The position numbers were made by a program, and so were the translations under genes. From positions 1 through 50,410 of the forward strand of contig JAFULN010000049.1 in NCBI GenBank assembly GCA_017473335.1: 50,410 bases of DNA, given 5' to 3'. This document shows, one piece after another, positions 8,634 to 17,109 of this stretch; the first letter of the stretch is position 1, and each line of letters opens with the position of its first letter. The DNA is from Erysipelotrichaceae bacterium (lineage in GTDB: Bacteria > Bacillota_I > Bacilli_A > Erysipelotrichales > Erysipelotrichaceae). Under the pieces are notes generated by a model. That model did no database searches. It had not been told where the DNA came from and saw nothing but the letters and a program-made list of their open reading frames with translations.

Positions 8634-9824
8634 ATGAAACTTATTACTCGAAATCAATATTTAGAAAAACTTATAAACGTAATTGGAACTCCCGATATTA
8701 AGGTTATAACAGGTGTTCGCCGTAGCGGAAAATCTAAGTTGCTTGAAGCATTTAAGAACTATATCGAACAGAATATACCTGACCACAACATCATTCAGAT
8801 CAACTTCAACTTACCGGAGTTCGACCATTTGCTTGAGTACAGACCTTTGTATGACTACATCAATTCGCAGTATGTGGTGGGCAAAGAGAATTTTGTTTTG
8901 ATTGATGAAGTCCAGATGTGTACCGACTTTGAGAAAGCAATCAATGGTCTGCACGCATCCGAAAAGTTCGATATTTATATTACCGGCTCAAACGCTTTCC
9001 TTTTGAGTTCTGACCTTGCTACGCTGTTTACAGGAAGAACATTTGAAATCAAGGTATTTCCGTTCTCATTCAGCGAATATATGCAGTATTTTGGTTACAG
9101 CGACAAGTATACTGCCGTTGATAAGTATATGATTGAGGGTGGCATGGCTGGCTCCTATCTTTATAAAGATCAAGAATCCAAATATGATTACATTGCCGAT
9201 GTTTTTAATACATTGATTGTCCGTGATATTCGCAAGAAATATAAAATCCGCAATATGCAGTTGATGGATAGACTTGTGGATTTTCTTATGGATAATATCT
9301 CCAATCTGACATCGTCACGAAACATTACAAATACTTTCAGCGGCTTAAAGGAAAAAGTCAACCATGTTACGATCAGCTCGTATATTCAGTATTTGTGCAA
9401 CGCCTTTGCTTTTTATAAAGTCCGCAGATATGACATTAAAGGCAAAAAGTATCTTTCAAGCAACGACAAATATTATTTGAGCGACCATACCTTCCGCTAT
9501 GCCAAGCTCGGTACGAAAAACATGGACTATGGCAGAATCCTCGAAAATGTAGTAGCGATAGAGCTACTCCGCAGAGGATATGAGGTCTATGTCGGTGTGC
9601 TTTACAAGAAAGAAATCGACTTTGTTGCTATCAAACGCAATGAGAAGATCTATATACAGGTATCTGACAACATCAGTGATGATAAGACCTTTGAACGTGA
9701 AGTGTCCCCCTTGCTTCAAATTAAGGATGCGTATCCCAAGATGGTCATTGCTCGTACTCGACACGATGAGTATCAGTACGAGGGCGTAAGGATTGTTGAT
9801 ATTGCGGACTGGTTGTTGTCTTGA
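8634..9824 (+). CDS. AAA-superfamily ATPase with C-terminal DUF4143
   Basis: This 396-residue protein has an N-terminal AAA_14-type ATPase: Walker A GVRRSGKS (27-34), Walker B FVLIDEVQ (D91, E92) and a sensor-like YITGSNAFLLSS. It is followed by a DUF4143 domain that ends in a PD-(D/E)XK-like strand, KEIDFVAIKRNEKIYIQVS. Such proteins are abundant in prokaryotes and often on mobile DNA, but their biochemical role is not settled. The gene has its own strong promoter and dyad and heads the cargo segment of the element. Its AT-rich composition differs from the GC-richer recombinase half. A defence or regulatory role is possible but not shown. Confidence 0.85.
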   Translation: MKLITRNQYLEKLINVIGTPDIKVITGVRRSGKSKLLEAFKNYIEQNIPDHNIIQINFNLPEFDHLLEYRPLYDYINSQYVVGKENFVLIDEVQMCTDFEKAINGLHASEKFDIYITGSNAFLLSSDLATLFTGRTFEIKVFPFSFSEYMQYFGYSDKYTAVDKYMIEGGMAGSYLYKDQESKYDYIADVFNTLIVRDIRKKYKIRNMQLMDRLVDFLMDNISNLTSSRNITNTFSGLKEKVNHVTISSYIQYLCNAFAFYKVRRYDIKGKKYLSSNDKYYLSDHTFRYAKLGTKNMDYGRILENVVAIELLRRGYEVYVGVLYKKEIDFVAIKRNEKIYIQVSDNISDDKTFEREVSPLLQIKDAYPKMVIARTRHDEYQYEGVRIVDIADWLLS

Positions 9825-9887
9825 TTTCCAAAAACGCAAAAACATTAAAAACAGCAAATAGAAAGATGCAAGAAAAGGATGATTGAT

Positions 9888-10133
9888 ATGGATTATTTAG
9901 AAATTGACGGCGAAGTTATTCGCTATAACATCAATCCCGAATTGATGTGTTGCAAATATGATAAATATGGAGAGCTTATTAAGGCACAAAGAATGATTTT
10001 GTTCTTTAATAGTTCTGGTGATGCGATTGGCTCCGGACCTTATTACGATGACATTGATAAAGTAACATGTATTACGAAACAAGTCGTAATAGAAGTTTAT
10101 CATAAGTATGTAAAGAAAGAGAGGAATAAATAA
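9888..10133 (+). CDS. Unknown 81-residue cargo protein
   Basis: This small soluble protein is rich in Tyr and Asp, with a central MILFFNSSGDAIGSGPYYDD segment and a basic tail. No known domain is recognised. The start at 9888 is preferred over 9879 because AAAAGGA then sits 8 bases upstream. Its stop overlaps the next gene's ATG, so it is coupled to the zinc-ribbon/SHOCT protein and they probably work together. Confidence 0.65.
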   Translation: MDYLEIDGEVIRYNINPELMCCKYDKYGELIKAQRMILFFNSSGDAIGSGPYYDDIDKVTCITKQVVIEVYHKYVKKERNK

Positions 10134-10918
10134 TGGCTAAAATATGTGCAGGCTGCGGTAAAGAAATGGGTATGTTCAATGGAAAAGTACAGGTTAAGGA
10201 CAAGGAGTATTTCTGCAATTCCTGTTGGGAAAAGGCTGGATTCAATACCTGGGGTGATCTTATGGACAAACCTCAAATGTATACATCGAAAGACATAATT
10301 GAGATGATTAAAGGAAGCAAAACTCATGATTCCATCATCAAGGATTTTGTTGTTACAGCAGACATTTGCCCCTCTGCGAAATTCAATGACGATACAAAAC
10401 AAATGATACTTGCAGATCATGCTTTTGTGTATGTCACCTCTGATCCGCAGAACAAGCGTGCAGAAAACTATACATTGTTTTCTTACGACCAAATTGTCAG
10501 TTTTGAATTATTGGAAAACGGCGAGAGTGTAGCATCTGGGGGGATTGGTAGAGCCGCATTAGGTGGTATCCTCTTCGGAGGTGTCGGTGCAGTTGTCGGT
10601 GCAAGCACAAGAAGCTATAAAAGCGTATGTGAAGAATTGAAAATTAAGGTAACAGTAAAAGATTATAAAGACCCTGCTTTCTACATTCCTTTAATCATAA
10701 TTGGAACAAATAAATCGTCAAGCGAATACAAAGAAAAAATGAAAATGGCTCAAAATATTCTTTCCAAACTGCAACTCATTACAAGTGTAAGCGCGCCTGA
10801 GAAAACTGAAACTATGGATAAGTTCGAAGAGATCAAAAAGTATAAAAATCTTCTCGACGAAGGCATTATCTCCCAAGAAGATTTTGAAAACAAGAAAAAA
10901 GAACTTCTCAATTTGTAA
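10133..10918 (+). CDS. Zinc-ribbon (DUF4428-like), glycine-zipper and SHOCT-domain protein
   Basis: The 261-residue protein has three recognisable parts. An N-terminal zinc ribbon uses C5-x2-C8 and C28-x2-C31. The middle region, likely a PH-like beta domain, contains a glycine zipper (GGIGRAALGGILFGGVGA, about 137-154) of the kind that inserts into or packs against membranes. The last 30 residues (about 231-261) are a SHOCT domain, seen as YKNLLDEGIISQEDFENKK. SHOCT proteins tend to oligomerise or attach to partners; the function of this architecture is unknown. It is coupled to the small gene upstream and followed by a membrane protein gene. Confidence 0.75.
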   Translation: MAKICAGCGKEMGMFNGKVQVKDKEYFCNSCWEKAGFNTWGDLMDKPQMYTSKDIIEMIKGSKTHDSIIKDFVVTADICPSAKFNDDTKQMILADHAFVYVTSDPQNKRAENYTLFSYDQIVSFELLENGESVASGGIGRAALGGILFGGVGAVVGASTRSYKSVCEELKIKVTVKDYKDPAFYIPLIIIGTNKSSSEYKEKMKMAQNILSKLQLITSVSAPEKTETMDKFEEIKKYKNLLDEGIISQEDFENKKKELLNL

Positions 10919-10946
10919 TATGGGAATTATTGTTCAAGGAGCATAA

Positions 10947-11363
10947 ATGCAATATAACACAATTCTACAGCTATTAGGTGCATTGACAAATGTTGTCGGT
11001 ACTACATATGCGGTTTTGAGTATTTTGAAATTAAAGCCCAACGATTTGTATCAAGCTGTAACCATTGATGGAATGGATAAAAATGATGAATCATTGCTTA
11101 CGCAAAAGAAACAAGCTCGTATTGGTATATGTTTGGTAATATATGCTTGGATGTTGCAAGTAATATTTTCGTTCTTTTTAATTTCGTCTGTAAAAATGTT
11201 CGTACTATCTCTATTGGCTTATGTTGTAGTAACAGTTGCACTATGTCTTTCACTGTTTCTTGCTAACAAACGATTTGCCAAAAAGTATTTTAAGCTTAGG
11301 GAACAGATAGACAAAGAAAACAACGATAGACATAGCGACTATCATTCGATAATTGAGTTTTGA
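10947..11363 (+). CDS. Small integral membrane protein of unknown function
   Basis: The 138-residue protein has about three hydrophobic segments: residues 8-26, 63-85 and 88-108. It has a charged, hydrophilic C-terminal tail. No family is recognised. AAGGAGC precedes the ATG. It is the last gene of the AT-rich cargo block before the GC-richer oriT-like segment. Confidence 0.65.
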   Translation: MQYNTILQLLGALTNVVGTTYAVLSILKLKPNDLYQAVTIDGMDKNDESLLTQKKQARIGICLVIYAWMLQVIFSFFLISSVKMFVLSLLAYVVVTVALCLSLFLANKRFAKKYFKLREQIDKENNDRHSDYHSIIEF

Positions 11364-11795
11364 TTATTTAGCTCCGTAGGAGCGTAGCCAATTTCTCAGA
11401 AATTGTTAAAGGGTTTGGGATGTTTCCCAACAAGTACGCACGTGTGGGTACCTCGGTGCATTGCTTGCCAGGTATGTTTTAACATAACGGCAAAAATGCA
11501 AAATGGGTACCGCCGTGCCCTGCTTGCTACAGATGATTGCATCTTAGCAAGCAATATTGATTTTTGCAAAAAATCGCAGAGTGTACATACACCTGCTGTG
11601 CTTGCTATTCTACGTTTTCCCATAATAGCAAGTGCCATTTTCTCAAATGGAAATCGGCGGCAACCGCCGCCTTGTCTGCCCAAAAGCGAAACGGACGGAC
11701 GCTGTCAATGGCGGCGAAACCGTTCATCTTGACCATTTACAGTGTTCGTCTGTTTTGCTATCCGAGCGAAAATTGATTGAAACGAATCGAAACGA
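11364..11795 (+). other. Non-coding oriT-like segment of the element
   Basis: This 432-base stretch holds no convincing gene; a 109-residue frame across it has no domain. It contains a hairpin TTGGGA (11415-11420)/TCCCAA (11425-11430), followed by CAAGTACGCACG. It also contains an imperfect direct repeat, 20 of 25 bases identical, at 11446-11470 and 11505-11529. Further TTGCTTGC/GCAAGC motifs occur in both orientations, with a GC-rich hairpin near 11656-11671. Hairpins next to repeats ahead of a mobile-element module look like a transfer origin. No relaxase gene is present, so mobilisation would need a helper (inference). Confidence 0.5.
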
Positions 11796-12242
11796 ATGAA
11801 AAGGATGCTTGACAAAATGAGTCCGAAAATCAAAATGAGCGATGTTCACGATGATCGTGATGACGATATTATCGAACTATCCGACGAGGAGCTGAAAGAG
11901 ATTTTAGCCGATGACGATTTTGATAACAGCGAAGAATACGGCGAAGTCCATTCTTTTGTTTTCTCCAATCCCGACCCCTATGCCAAGGTCGAGCCTCGCC
12001 CCGATGATGCCCCCAAGCGTGATTTTACTTTTGATGAAAAGGGCAACATCGTTGTAAAGAATCCGTCTGCCTTTTGGTTGCCCCAGGTTGAAATCGTGGA
12101 CGAGATCGGCGGTACGGAATACACAGTAACAGGCAGCTACGACGGAGAGGAAACTCTCGACAAGAAGCTCAAACGCATTATGGAGCAAAACGCCACCAAT
12201 GCTGCCGATGATGAATTAGGTATCACGGAGGATGGCGAATGA
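11796..12242 (+). CDS. Acidic unknown protein encoded with the recombinase
   Basis: The 148-residue protein is very rich in Asp and Glu (for example DDRDDDIIELSDEELKEILADD at residues 18-39) and has no membrane segment. It has no recognised family. Its stop overlaps the recombinase ATG by 4 bases (ATGA), which suggests linked expression and perhaps a role as recombination directionality factor or chaperone, but this is a guess from position only. The start has only a weak ribosome binding site (GAAACGAATGAAAAGG upstream region), so an alternative start is possible. Confidence 0.6.
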   Translation: MKRMLDKMSPKIKMSDVHDDRDDDIIELSDEELKEILADDDFDNSEEYGEVHSFVFSNPDPYAKVEPRPDDAPKRDFTFDEKGNIVVKNPSAFWLPQVEIVDEIGGTEYTVTGSYDGEETLDKKLKRIMEQNATNAADDELGITEDGE

Positions 12243-13984
12243 ACAACGAAACCTCTTTTGATATATTAACCCAAGAATCCAATCCTGTTCAGACAGTTGC
12301 CCCTACCAACAAGGAGGATAACGATATGTTAAGGGCAACAGAAAAAATCACAGCACTTTATTGCAGATTGTCCGTAGAGGACACCAAAGATGAGAAGAAA
12401 AACGGCAAAGAGGATCCGTCGAACTCCATTCAGCATCAACAGGTCATGCTTATGCAGTATGCCAAAGCCAACCGCCTGCCGAACCCGACCTATTTTATAG
12501 ACGATGGTTACAGTGGTGTTACTTACGACCGCCCCGGTTTTCAGAAAATGCTTTCTGAAATTGAAGCCGGTAATGTGGGTACGGTTATCACCAAAGACCT
12601 TTCAAGACTTGGTCGAAACTCCGCATTGACGGGACTTTACATCAACTACACTTTCCCTCAGTACGGCGTTCGGTATATTGCTATCAACGACCATTTTGAC
12701 ACCATCGACCCCAACAGCACGGACAACGATATTGCAGGTATCAAGAACTGGTTCAACGAGTTTTTTGCAAAAGACACCAGCCGTAAAATCCGTGCGGTCA
12801 ACAAGGCAAAGGGCGAGCGAGGCGAACGGCTTACTACCAACATTCCCTATGGATACAAGGCAAGTCCCCATAATCCAAAGGAATGGGCAGTTGATGAAGA
12901 AGCGGCAAAAATCGTAAAACGGATTTTTGCGCTCTGCATGGAGGGCAAGGGACCGAGCCAAATCGCTGCATTGCTTGAAAAGGAAAAGGTGCTTAACCCC
13001 ACTGCCTACAAACAGCGTGAGGGCAGAAAGACACCGCATCAGACACCGGAGAATGAATACCGCTGGCACGAAAGTACCGTTGCTTACATTCTCGAATATA
13101 TGGAGTACACAGGCTGTACGGTCAATTTCAAAACCTACACCAACTCCATTTGGGACAAGAAGCAGAGGGTCAATCCGATGGAAAATCGAAAGATTTTCTA
13201 TAACACCCATCCAGCGATTATTTCTTTGGAAGTCTTTGATAAGGTGCAGGAAATCCGACAGCAGCGGCATCGCAGAACGGCAACGGGTAAGAGCAATATG
13301 TTCTCCGGTTTGGTGTTCTGTAATGATTGCAAACAGAAGCTCTATTACTCTACCACCAACTACTTTGAGAAACGGCAAGACTTTTTCATCTGCTCCACCC
13401 ATCGCACAAACAAGGACAAGTGCAGCGGACATTATATCCGTGCCGTTGTACTTGAACAAGAGGTATGGAGACACATTCAAGAAGTCATATCGGTGGTAAC
13501 TCGCTACGAGGCTTATTTTCGTTCAGAGATGGAAGAAAAGCTCCGTGTGCAGAGTGAGGAAACGCTTCGGATACATAAGAAGCGGTTGGCACAGGCTCAG
13601 AAGCGTATCGGCGAACTTGATCGCCTTTTCATTCGTTCCTATGAGGACAATGTATCGGGAAAGATTGACGATGAACGCTTTGCCATGATGAACAAAAGCT
13701 ACACACAAGAACAAAAAGGCCTCAAGGCTGAGATCATAAATCTGCAACAGGTTATTGAAGAACAGGAACGACAGGCAGAAAATTTGGAACAGTTTATCCA
13801 GAGGGTAAAGAGAAACAGCGAACTTACCGAGCTTACGCCTTACGCTCTCAGAGAGCTTGTGAAGGCGGTTTATGTAGAAGCACCCGACAAGTCCAGCGGC
13901 AAGAGAAAGCAGAAGATTCATATCTCCTATGACCTCATCGGCTTTATTCCTGTGGATGTACTGACAAAAGCAGAACAGGCATGA
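12239..13984 (+). CDS. Large serine recombinase (TnpX/integrase type)
   Basis: This 581-residue site-specific recombinase would integrate and excise the element. The resolvase domain holds the catalytic Ser in LYCRLSVED and the conserved DDGYSG, DRPGFQ and ITKDLSRLGRN motifs. It is followed by the recombinase domain, a zinc ribbon (FCNDCKQK ... FICSTHRTNKDKCSG), and a long coiled-coil C-terminal region typical of large serine recombinases. An alternative start at 12325 has a better ribosome binding site (AAGGAGG, 8 bases) and gives a 552-residue form starting MLRATEK; both starts are plausible. The GC content is visibly higher than that of the chromosome. Confidence 0.93.
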   Translation: MNNETSFDILTQESNPVQTVAPTNKEDNDMLRATEKITALYCRLSVEDTKDEKKNGKEDPSNSIQHQQVMLMQYAKANRLPNPTYFIDDGYSGVTYDRPGFQKMLSEIEAGNVGTVITKDLSRLGRNSALTGLYINYTFPQYGVRYIAINDHFDTIDPNSTDNDIAGIKNWFNEFFAKDTSRKIRAVNKAKGERGERLTTNIPYGYKASPHNPKEWAVDEEAAKIVKRIFALCMEGKGPSQIAALLEKEKVLNPTAYKQREGRKTPHQTPENEYRWHESTVAYILEYMEYTGCTVNFKTYTNSIWDKKQRVNPMENRKIFYNTHPAIISLEVFDKVQEIRQQRHRRTATGKSNMFSGLVFCNDCKQKLYYSTTNYFEKRQDFFICSTHRTNKDKCSGHYIRAVVLEQEVWRHIQEVISVVTRYEAYFRSEMEEKLRVQSEETLRIHKKRLAQAQKRIGELDRLFIRSYEDNVSGKIDDERFAMMNKSYTQEQKGLKAEIINLQQVIEEQERQAENLEQFIQRVKRNSELTELTPYALRELVKAVYVEAPDKSSGKRKQKIHISYDLIGFIPVDVLTKAEQA

Positions 13985-14001
13985 CCGAAATCATGCCTGT
14001 T
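13975..14001 (+). terminator. Hairpin terminator after the recombinase
   Basis: AACAGGCATGA pairs with TCATGCCTGTT around a CCGAAA loop directly after the recombinase stop. No long T tract follows. Confidence 0.65.
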
Positions 14002-14015
14002 CCAAGAAAAATTGT

Positions 14016-14059
14016 GAATTACTGTTTTACCAGCAGGGGGCTTTCTGCATTTTTGTTTT
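14016..14059 (+). other. Putative attR of the serine-recombinase element
   Basis: Inverted copies of the two attL blocks are found here: GAATTACTGT (14016-14025), the presumed attP arm, and TCTGCATTTTTGTTTT (14044-14059), the presumed attB arm. The first 20 bases of the two attP arms match at 17 positions as an inverted repeat. Joining the outer arms at the shared CT (8062-8063 and 14041-14042) recreates a near-perfect 35-base palindrome that resembles a bidirectional terminator. The exact crossover base is uncertain. Confidence 0.68.
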
Positions 14060-14759
14060 CTTTTCGTGCATTTTCAAATAATTCTGTTTCCTGCATGAGG
14101 GTAGAAAACTGAATCAATTGTTCTTGTTTCATCGGAAAATTCAAGGGAGTCTCTACTGATAGAACTTTGTTTCCCTGTTTCATAAAGATCACATTGTAAG
14201 GAAGTGTTTTTTCTGGAAACTGATGATACAACAGGTAAACAGTAAAATCATCACGGATAGAAAGCGGATGATAATACTGGAATGCAGGTTCTTTGATTCC
14301 GTCGCTCATCACAATCGTAGAATTTGTTTTAGAATAGAGACGGTTTTGTTCTAAGATTTTAAGATCTTTCATAAGAAGTTCAATTAAATCATTTGCTGCT
14401 TCTTCACTGTCAGTATCATAGAGTTCAAAGACAAATTGTTCATAACCCTCATGTGTCTCATCTTGCTGATTTGAAAGCACTATTCGATACATCCAGCCTT
14501 TTCTTCCCATATTGCGAAGTGAGGTACTTTGTGTATGAGACGATTCATAACCGATTTCAGTTAAAGAAAACAATGCAGGCACATTGTTGGTTTCTGGCAT
14601 GTCCCCTTTGATATACATGACAACTATGATAAGGATCAGAAAGATAAAATGATACGTAGAGCGTCTTTGCGTTGAACTTATAAAAGGATCTTTAGTATGA
14701 AAGGATTTTTTTGCTTCTTTTGCGAAGTCACTTCCCTTATTGTAATCAAAAGTTTCCAT
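14019..14759 (-). CDS. Single-pass membrane protein of unknown function, 3' end reshaped by the element
   Basis: This 246-residue protein has a cytoplasmic N-terminus of about 30 residues, one hydrophobic segment (about 36-50) and a large extracytoplasmic domain with no family I recognise. Its stop codon and last residues (SPLLVKQ) lie inside the integrative element. The presumed attR crossover falls within its codons, so the original C-terminal tail was probably different. It is 8 bases downstream of the gene at 14768-15214 and likely cotranscribed with it. Confidence 0.65.
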   Translation of the reverse strand: METFDYNKGSDFAKEAKKSFHTKDPFISSTQRRSTYHFIFLILIIVVMYIKGDMPETNNVPALFSLTEIGYESSHTQSTSLRNMGRKGWMYRIVLSNQQDETHEGYEQFVFELYDTDSEEAANDLIELLMKDLKILEQNRLYSKTNSTIVMSDGIKEPAFQYYHPLSIRDDFTVYLLYHQFPEKTLPYNVIFMKQGNKVLSVETPLNFPMKQEQLIQFSTLMQETELFENARKENKNAESPLLVKQ

Positions 14760-14767
14760 AGATGATC

Positions 14768-15214
14768 CTATTGAACTGAAATCTGTGCTGAATGAATTAC
14801 GTCATTTTGTGAATAAATGCGTGTGTATTCTTTCAGATTGTCTTTTTCATAGTAATCAACAATGATGTCTGTAATAGAAGCATCACATTCTGCATAACAT
14901 TCTTCGAAGTATTCCTGTACTTCTTCACAGTCTCCTTCACATGGAAGTACATAGGTAATGATATAGCGTGAAGGGTCATTGTCTTCTAAATCAAAGTCAT
15001 AGAATTCAGTATGTACAATTCCAGGATATAAGTCTGCAGTATATTCTCTGCGATCATCATTCATCATAATCTTTAAAAAATCATAGGCATATTCCTGATG
15101 TGTTGAGATAATCATCAGCTTAATGATTCCTTTTGTGGAATCTTCGTACATTTTAAAATCTTGTAAAGTAATTGTTCGTTTAATAAAATCTTGAAGTTTT
15201 ACTGGGTTTTCCAT
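14768..15214 (-). CDS. Unknown acidic soluble protein
   Basis: The 148-residue protein is acidic and Tyr-rich with no signal peptide. It has a Cys/Glu stretch LPCEGDCEEVQEYFEECYAEC in the middle (three clustered acidic-Cys motifs). No family is recognised. The start at 15214 is chosen because AAGGAG lies just upstream; a longer frame to 15262 lacks such a site. It is followed after 8 bases by the single-pass membrane protein, suggesting a two-gene operon. Confidence 0.65.
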   Translation of the reverse strand: MENPVKLQDFIKRTITLQDFKMYEDSTKGIIKLMIISTHQEYAYDFLKIMMNDDRREYTADLYPGIVHTEFYDFDLEDNDPSRYIITYVLPCEGDCEEVQEYFEECYAECDASITDIIVDYYEKDNLKEYTRIYSQNDVIHSAQISVQ

Positions 15215-15274
15215 AGCTTTTCTCCTTGTGTGAATTATATCAGTGTTAAAGTAAAAAACCAAGCCATAATAAGA

Positions 15275-15303
15275 TTGTAGTTTTTGTACAACAGGTTTAA
15301 AAT
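15275..15303 (+). promoter_or_regulatory. Promoter of the DUF885 lipoprotein gene
   Basis: TTGTAG (15275-15280), 17-base spacer and TAAAAT (15298-15303). The spacer contains the palindrome TTGTACAA. Confidence 0.55.
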
Positions 15304-15324
15304 ATAAAAAAGCGAGGAGTTACT

Positions 15325-17055
15325 ATGAAACGATTGATAGTATGTCTAATGACATTTTTACTGATTTTATCAGGTTGTTCTGCAGCTAAAGATACAGTTG
15401 TAGAAATGACAGAAGTTCAAAAGCAGTTTGAAGATTTTTTAACACGTGAATATGTTGATACTATTTCTTCAGATGCATTGAGCTTGCATTATTCGTTAAA
15501 AAATCCAGAAACCTATGGCATTGAACAGCCAGAACTGACATTAGGTGATTTGGGCCTGGATACTATTGAAGAGGATGAACAGCAGCTGCATGATGTGATG
15601 AAAGAACTGGAAAGCTATTCTTTAGAGGATTTGACAGATCGTCAGAAAGATGACTGGAAGATGCTTCATGAATATCTGGAAATACAGTTCCGTTTTGAAG
15701 GCTTGACATATCTTCAGAATATGTTTTCACCTGCACAAAGTGTAACGGATGCATTAATCACAAATTTTACAGAATATAAGTTCTATGATGAACAGGATGT
15801 CAAAGATTATCTAGTTCTTTTAGCAGATGTTCCACGCTATCTGGATGAATGTCTGGTTTTCACAAAGACGCAGTCTGAGATGGGATATTTCATGACAGAT
15901 TCGAGTGTAGATGCAACGGTTGGAGAAATCACTAAGTTCCTTTCTAAAGAAGGGGATAGCGCTTTGATTATTTCCTTCGAATCAAAACTGGCAAATGCAG
16001 AATATGATACTTCTGCTTATTTTGCGGAAAACCGCAGAATTGTGAATGATTTAATTCTTCCTGCATACGAAAAGGTAAAGAGTGAACTGAATGCGCTGAA
16101 GGGCACTGCAAAATATGAATCTTTAGCTGATTTTGAAGAGGGTAAAGATTATTATGAAGCTCTTTATTACTACAAAACAGGTTCTTCTTTGTCTCCTTCT
16201 GAAATGATTGTGAAGGGAAAAGAACGCTTGACGACAGTCATTCAGAATTACATTCAGCTGATGTATAATGACAGTTCTTTGGCGAATCGTTATGGACGTG
16301 TTGATTTTGGGGATGAAGATCCTGAAGTGATTTTAAAGAATTATCAGGAAAAGCTGTTAAAAAGCTTCCCTGAAGGTCCAGAAGTGACTTATACAGCTGA
16401 ATATCTTGATCCTAGCATTACCAATGATGCAACGATTGCCTATTATTTGATTCCACCGTTTGACTATATTACGGATAATGTGATTAAAATTAATCCGATG
16501 GCAACCAGCGGTGATTCTGTAACCCTATATTCGACTTTAGCTCATGAAGGTTTCCCTGGACACTGTTATCAGACGACTTATTATTATGCGACCAATCCGC
16601 ATGCGATTCGTACAATTGTAGAAAATCTGGGTTATACTGAAGGCTATGCCATGTATGTTGAAATGTATAGTTTTGACTGGCTTTTAGAAAAAGATCCAAC
16701 GCTTGCAAGATTCCTTAAGCTGGATACAGAAATGAATTATCTTTTACAGGCAATTATTGACATGGGTGTCAATTATGAAGGCTGGGGTAAAGAAGGAGTT
16801 CGTTCATTGTTAAGAGAATATGGATTGAATGATTCAGATGAATTGGTAGATAGTCTCTATAACTATGTAGTTCAAGATCCAGGCTTGCTGCTTCCATATG
16901 GTATTGGATTATTAGAAATGAATGGATTAAGAATGTATGCAGAAGGAATGATGGGGAAGGATTTTGATGAAGTTGACTATCATCGTGTTCTTCTAGAATC
17001 AGGTCCAATGTATTTTGATTTATTGAAAGAAAAAGTTGATAACTGGATCAAGTAG
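15325..17055 (+). CDS. DUF885 lipoprotein, putative zinc metallopeptidase
   Basis: The 576-residue protein begins with a lipoprotein signal peptide ending in the lipobox LSGC (Cys about 18), so it is probably anchored outside the membrane. The rest matches the DUF885 family. The metal-binding motif HEGFPGH (407-413) fits a gluzincin-like HExxxH/HExxH-related active site, and ENLGYTEGYAMYVE downstream supplies a likely third ligand. DUF885 proteins are thought to be peptidases, but the substrate is not known. GCGAGGAG precedes the ATG. A hairpin terminator follows the stop. Confidence 0.85.
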   Translation: MKRLIVCLMTFLLILSGCSAAKDTVVEMTEVQKQFEDFLTREYVDTISSDALSLHYSLKNPETYGIEQPELTLGDLGLDTIEEDEQQLHDVMKELESYSLEDLTDRQKDDWKMLHEYLEIQFRFEGLTYLQNMFSPAQSVTDALITNFTEYKFYDEQDVKDYLVLLADVPRYLDECLVFTKTQSEMGYFMTDSSVDATVGEITKFLSKEGDSALIISFESKLANAEYDTSAYFAENRRIVNDLILPAYEKVKSELNALKGTAKYESLADFEEGKDYYEALYYYKTGSSLSPSEMIVKGKERLTTVIQNYIQLMYNDSSLANRYGRVDFGDEDPEVILKNYQEKLLKSFPEGPEVTYTAEYLDPSITNDATIAYYLIPPFDYITDNVIKINPMATSGDSVTLYSTLAHEGFPGHCYQTTYYYATNPHAIRTIVENLGYTEGYAMYVEMYSFDWLLEKDPTLARFLKLDTEMNYLLQAIIDMGVNYEGWGKEGVRSLLREYGLNDSDELVDSLYNYVVQDPGLLLPYGIGLLEMNGLRMYAEGMMGKDFDEVDYHRVLLESGPMYFDLLKEKVDNWIK

Positions 17056-17078
17056 GATGTGATGCATCCTGCTTTTTC
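17053..17078 (+). terminator. Terminator of the DUF885 gene
   Basis: AGGATG pairs with CATCCT immediately after the stop codon and is followed by GCTTTTTCTT. Confidence 0.65.
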
Positions 17079-17109
17079 TTATGATAAAATAGGTACATAG
17101 AGGTGCTGT

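Noticed and set aside
11403-11732. 109-residue open frame over the oriT-like region
   Set aside because: It has no domain, runs through hairpins and direct repeats, and has no suitable ribosome binding site; better explained as a non-coding segment.
12602-13480. Long minus-strand frame of 292 residues inside the recombinase
   Set aside because: It is antisense to a clear recombinase with all motifs; it arises from the GC-rich codon pattern.
8046-14059. Reading the end repeats as terminal inverted repeats of a DDE transposon
   Set aside because: The element encodes a serine recombinase and no DDE transposase; no target-site duplication is seen, and the paired symmetric blocks fit attL/attR better.
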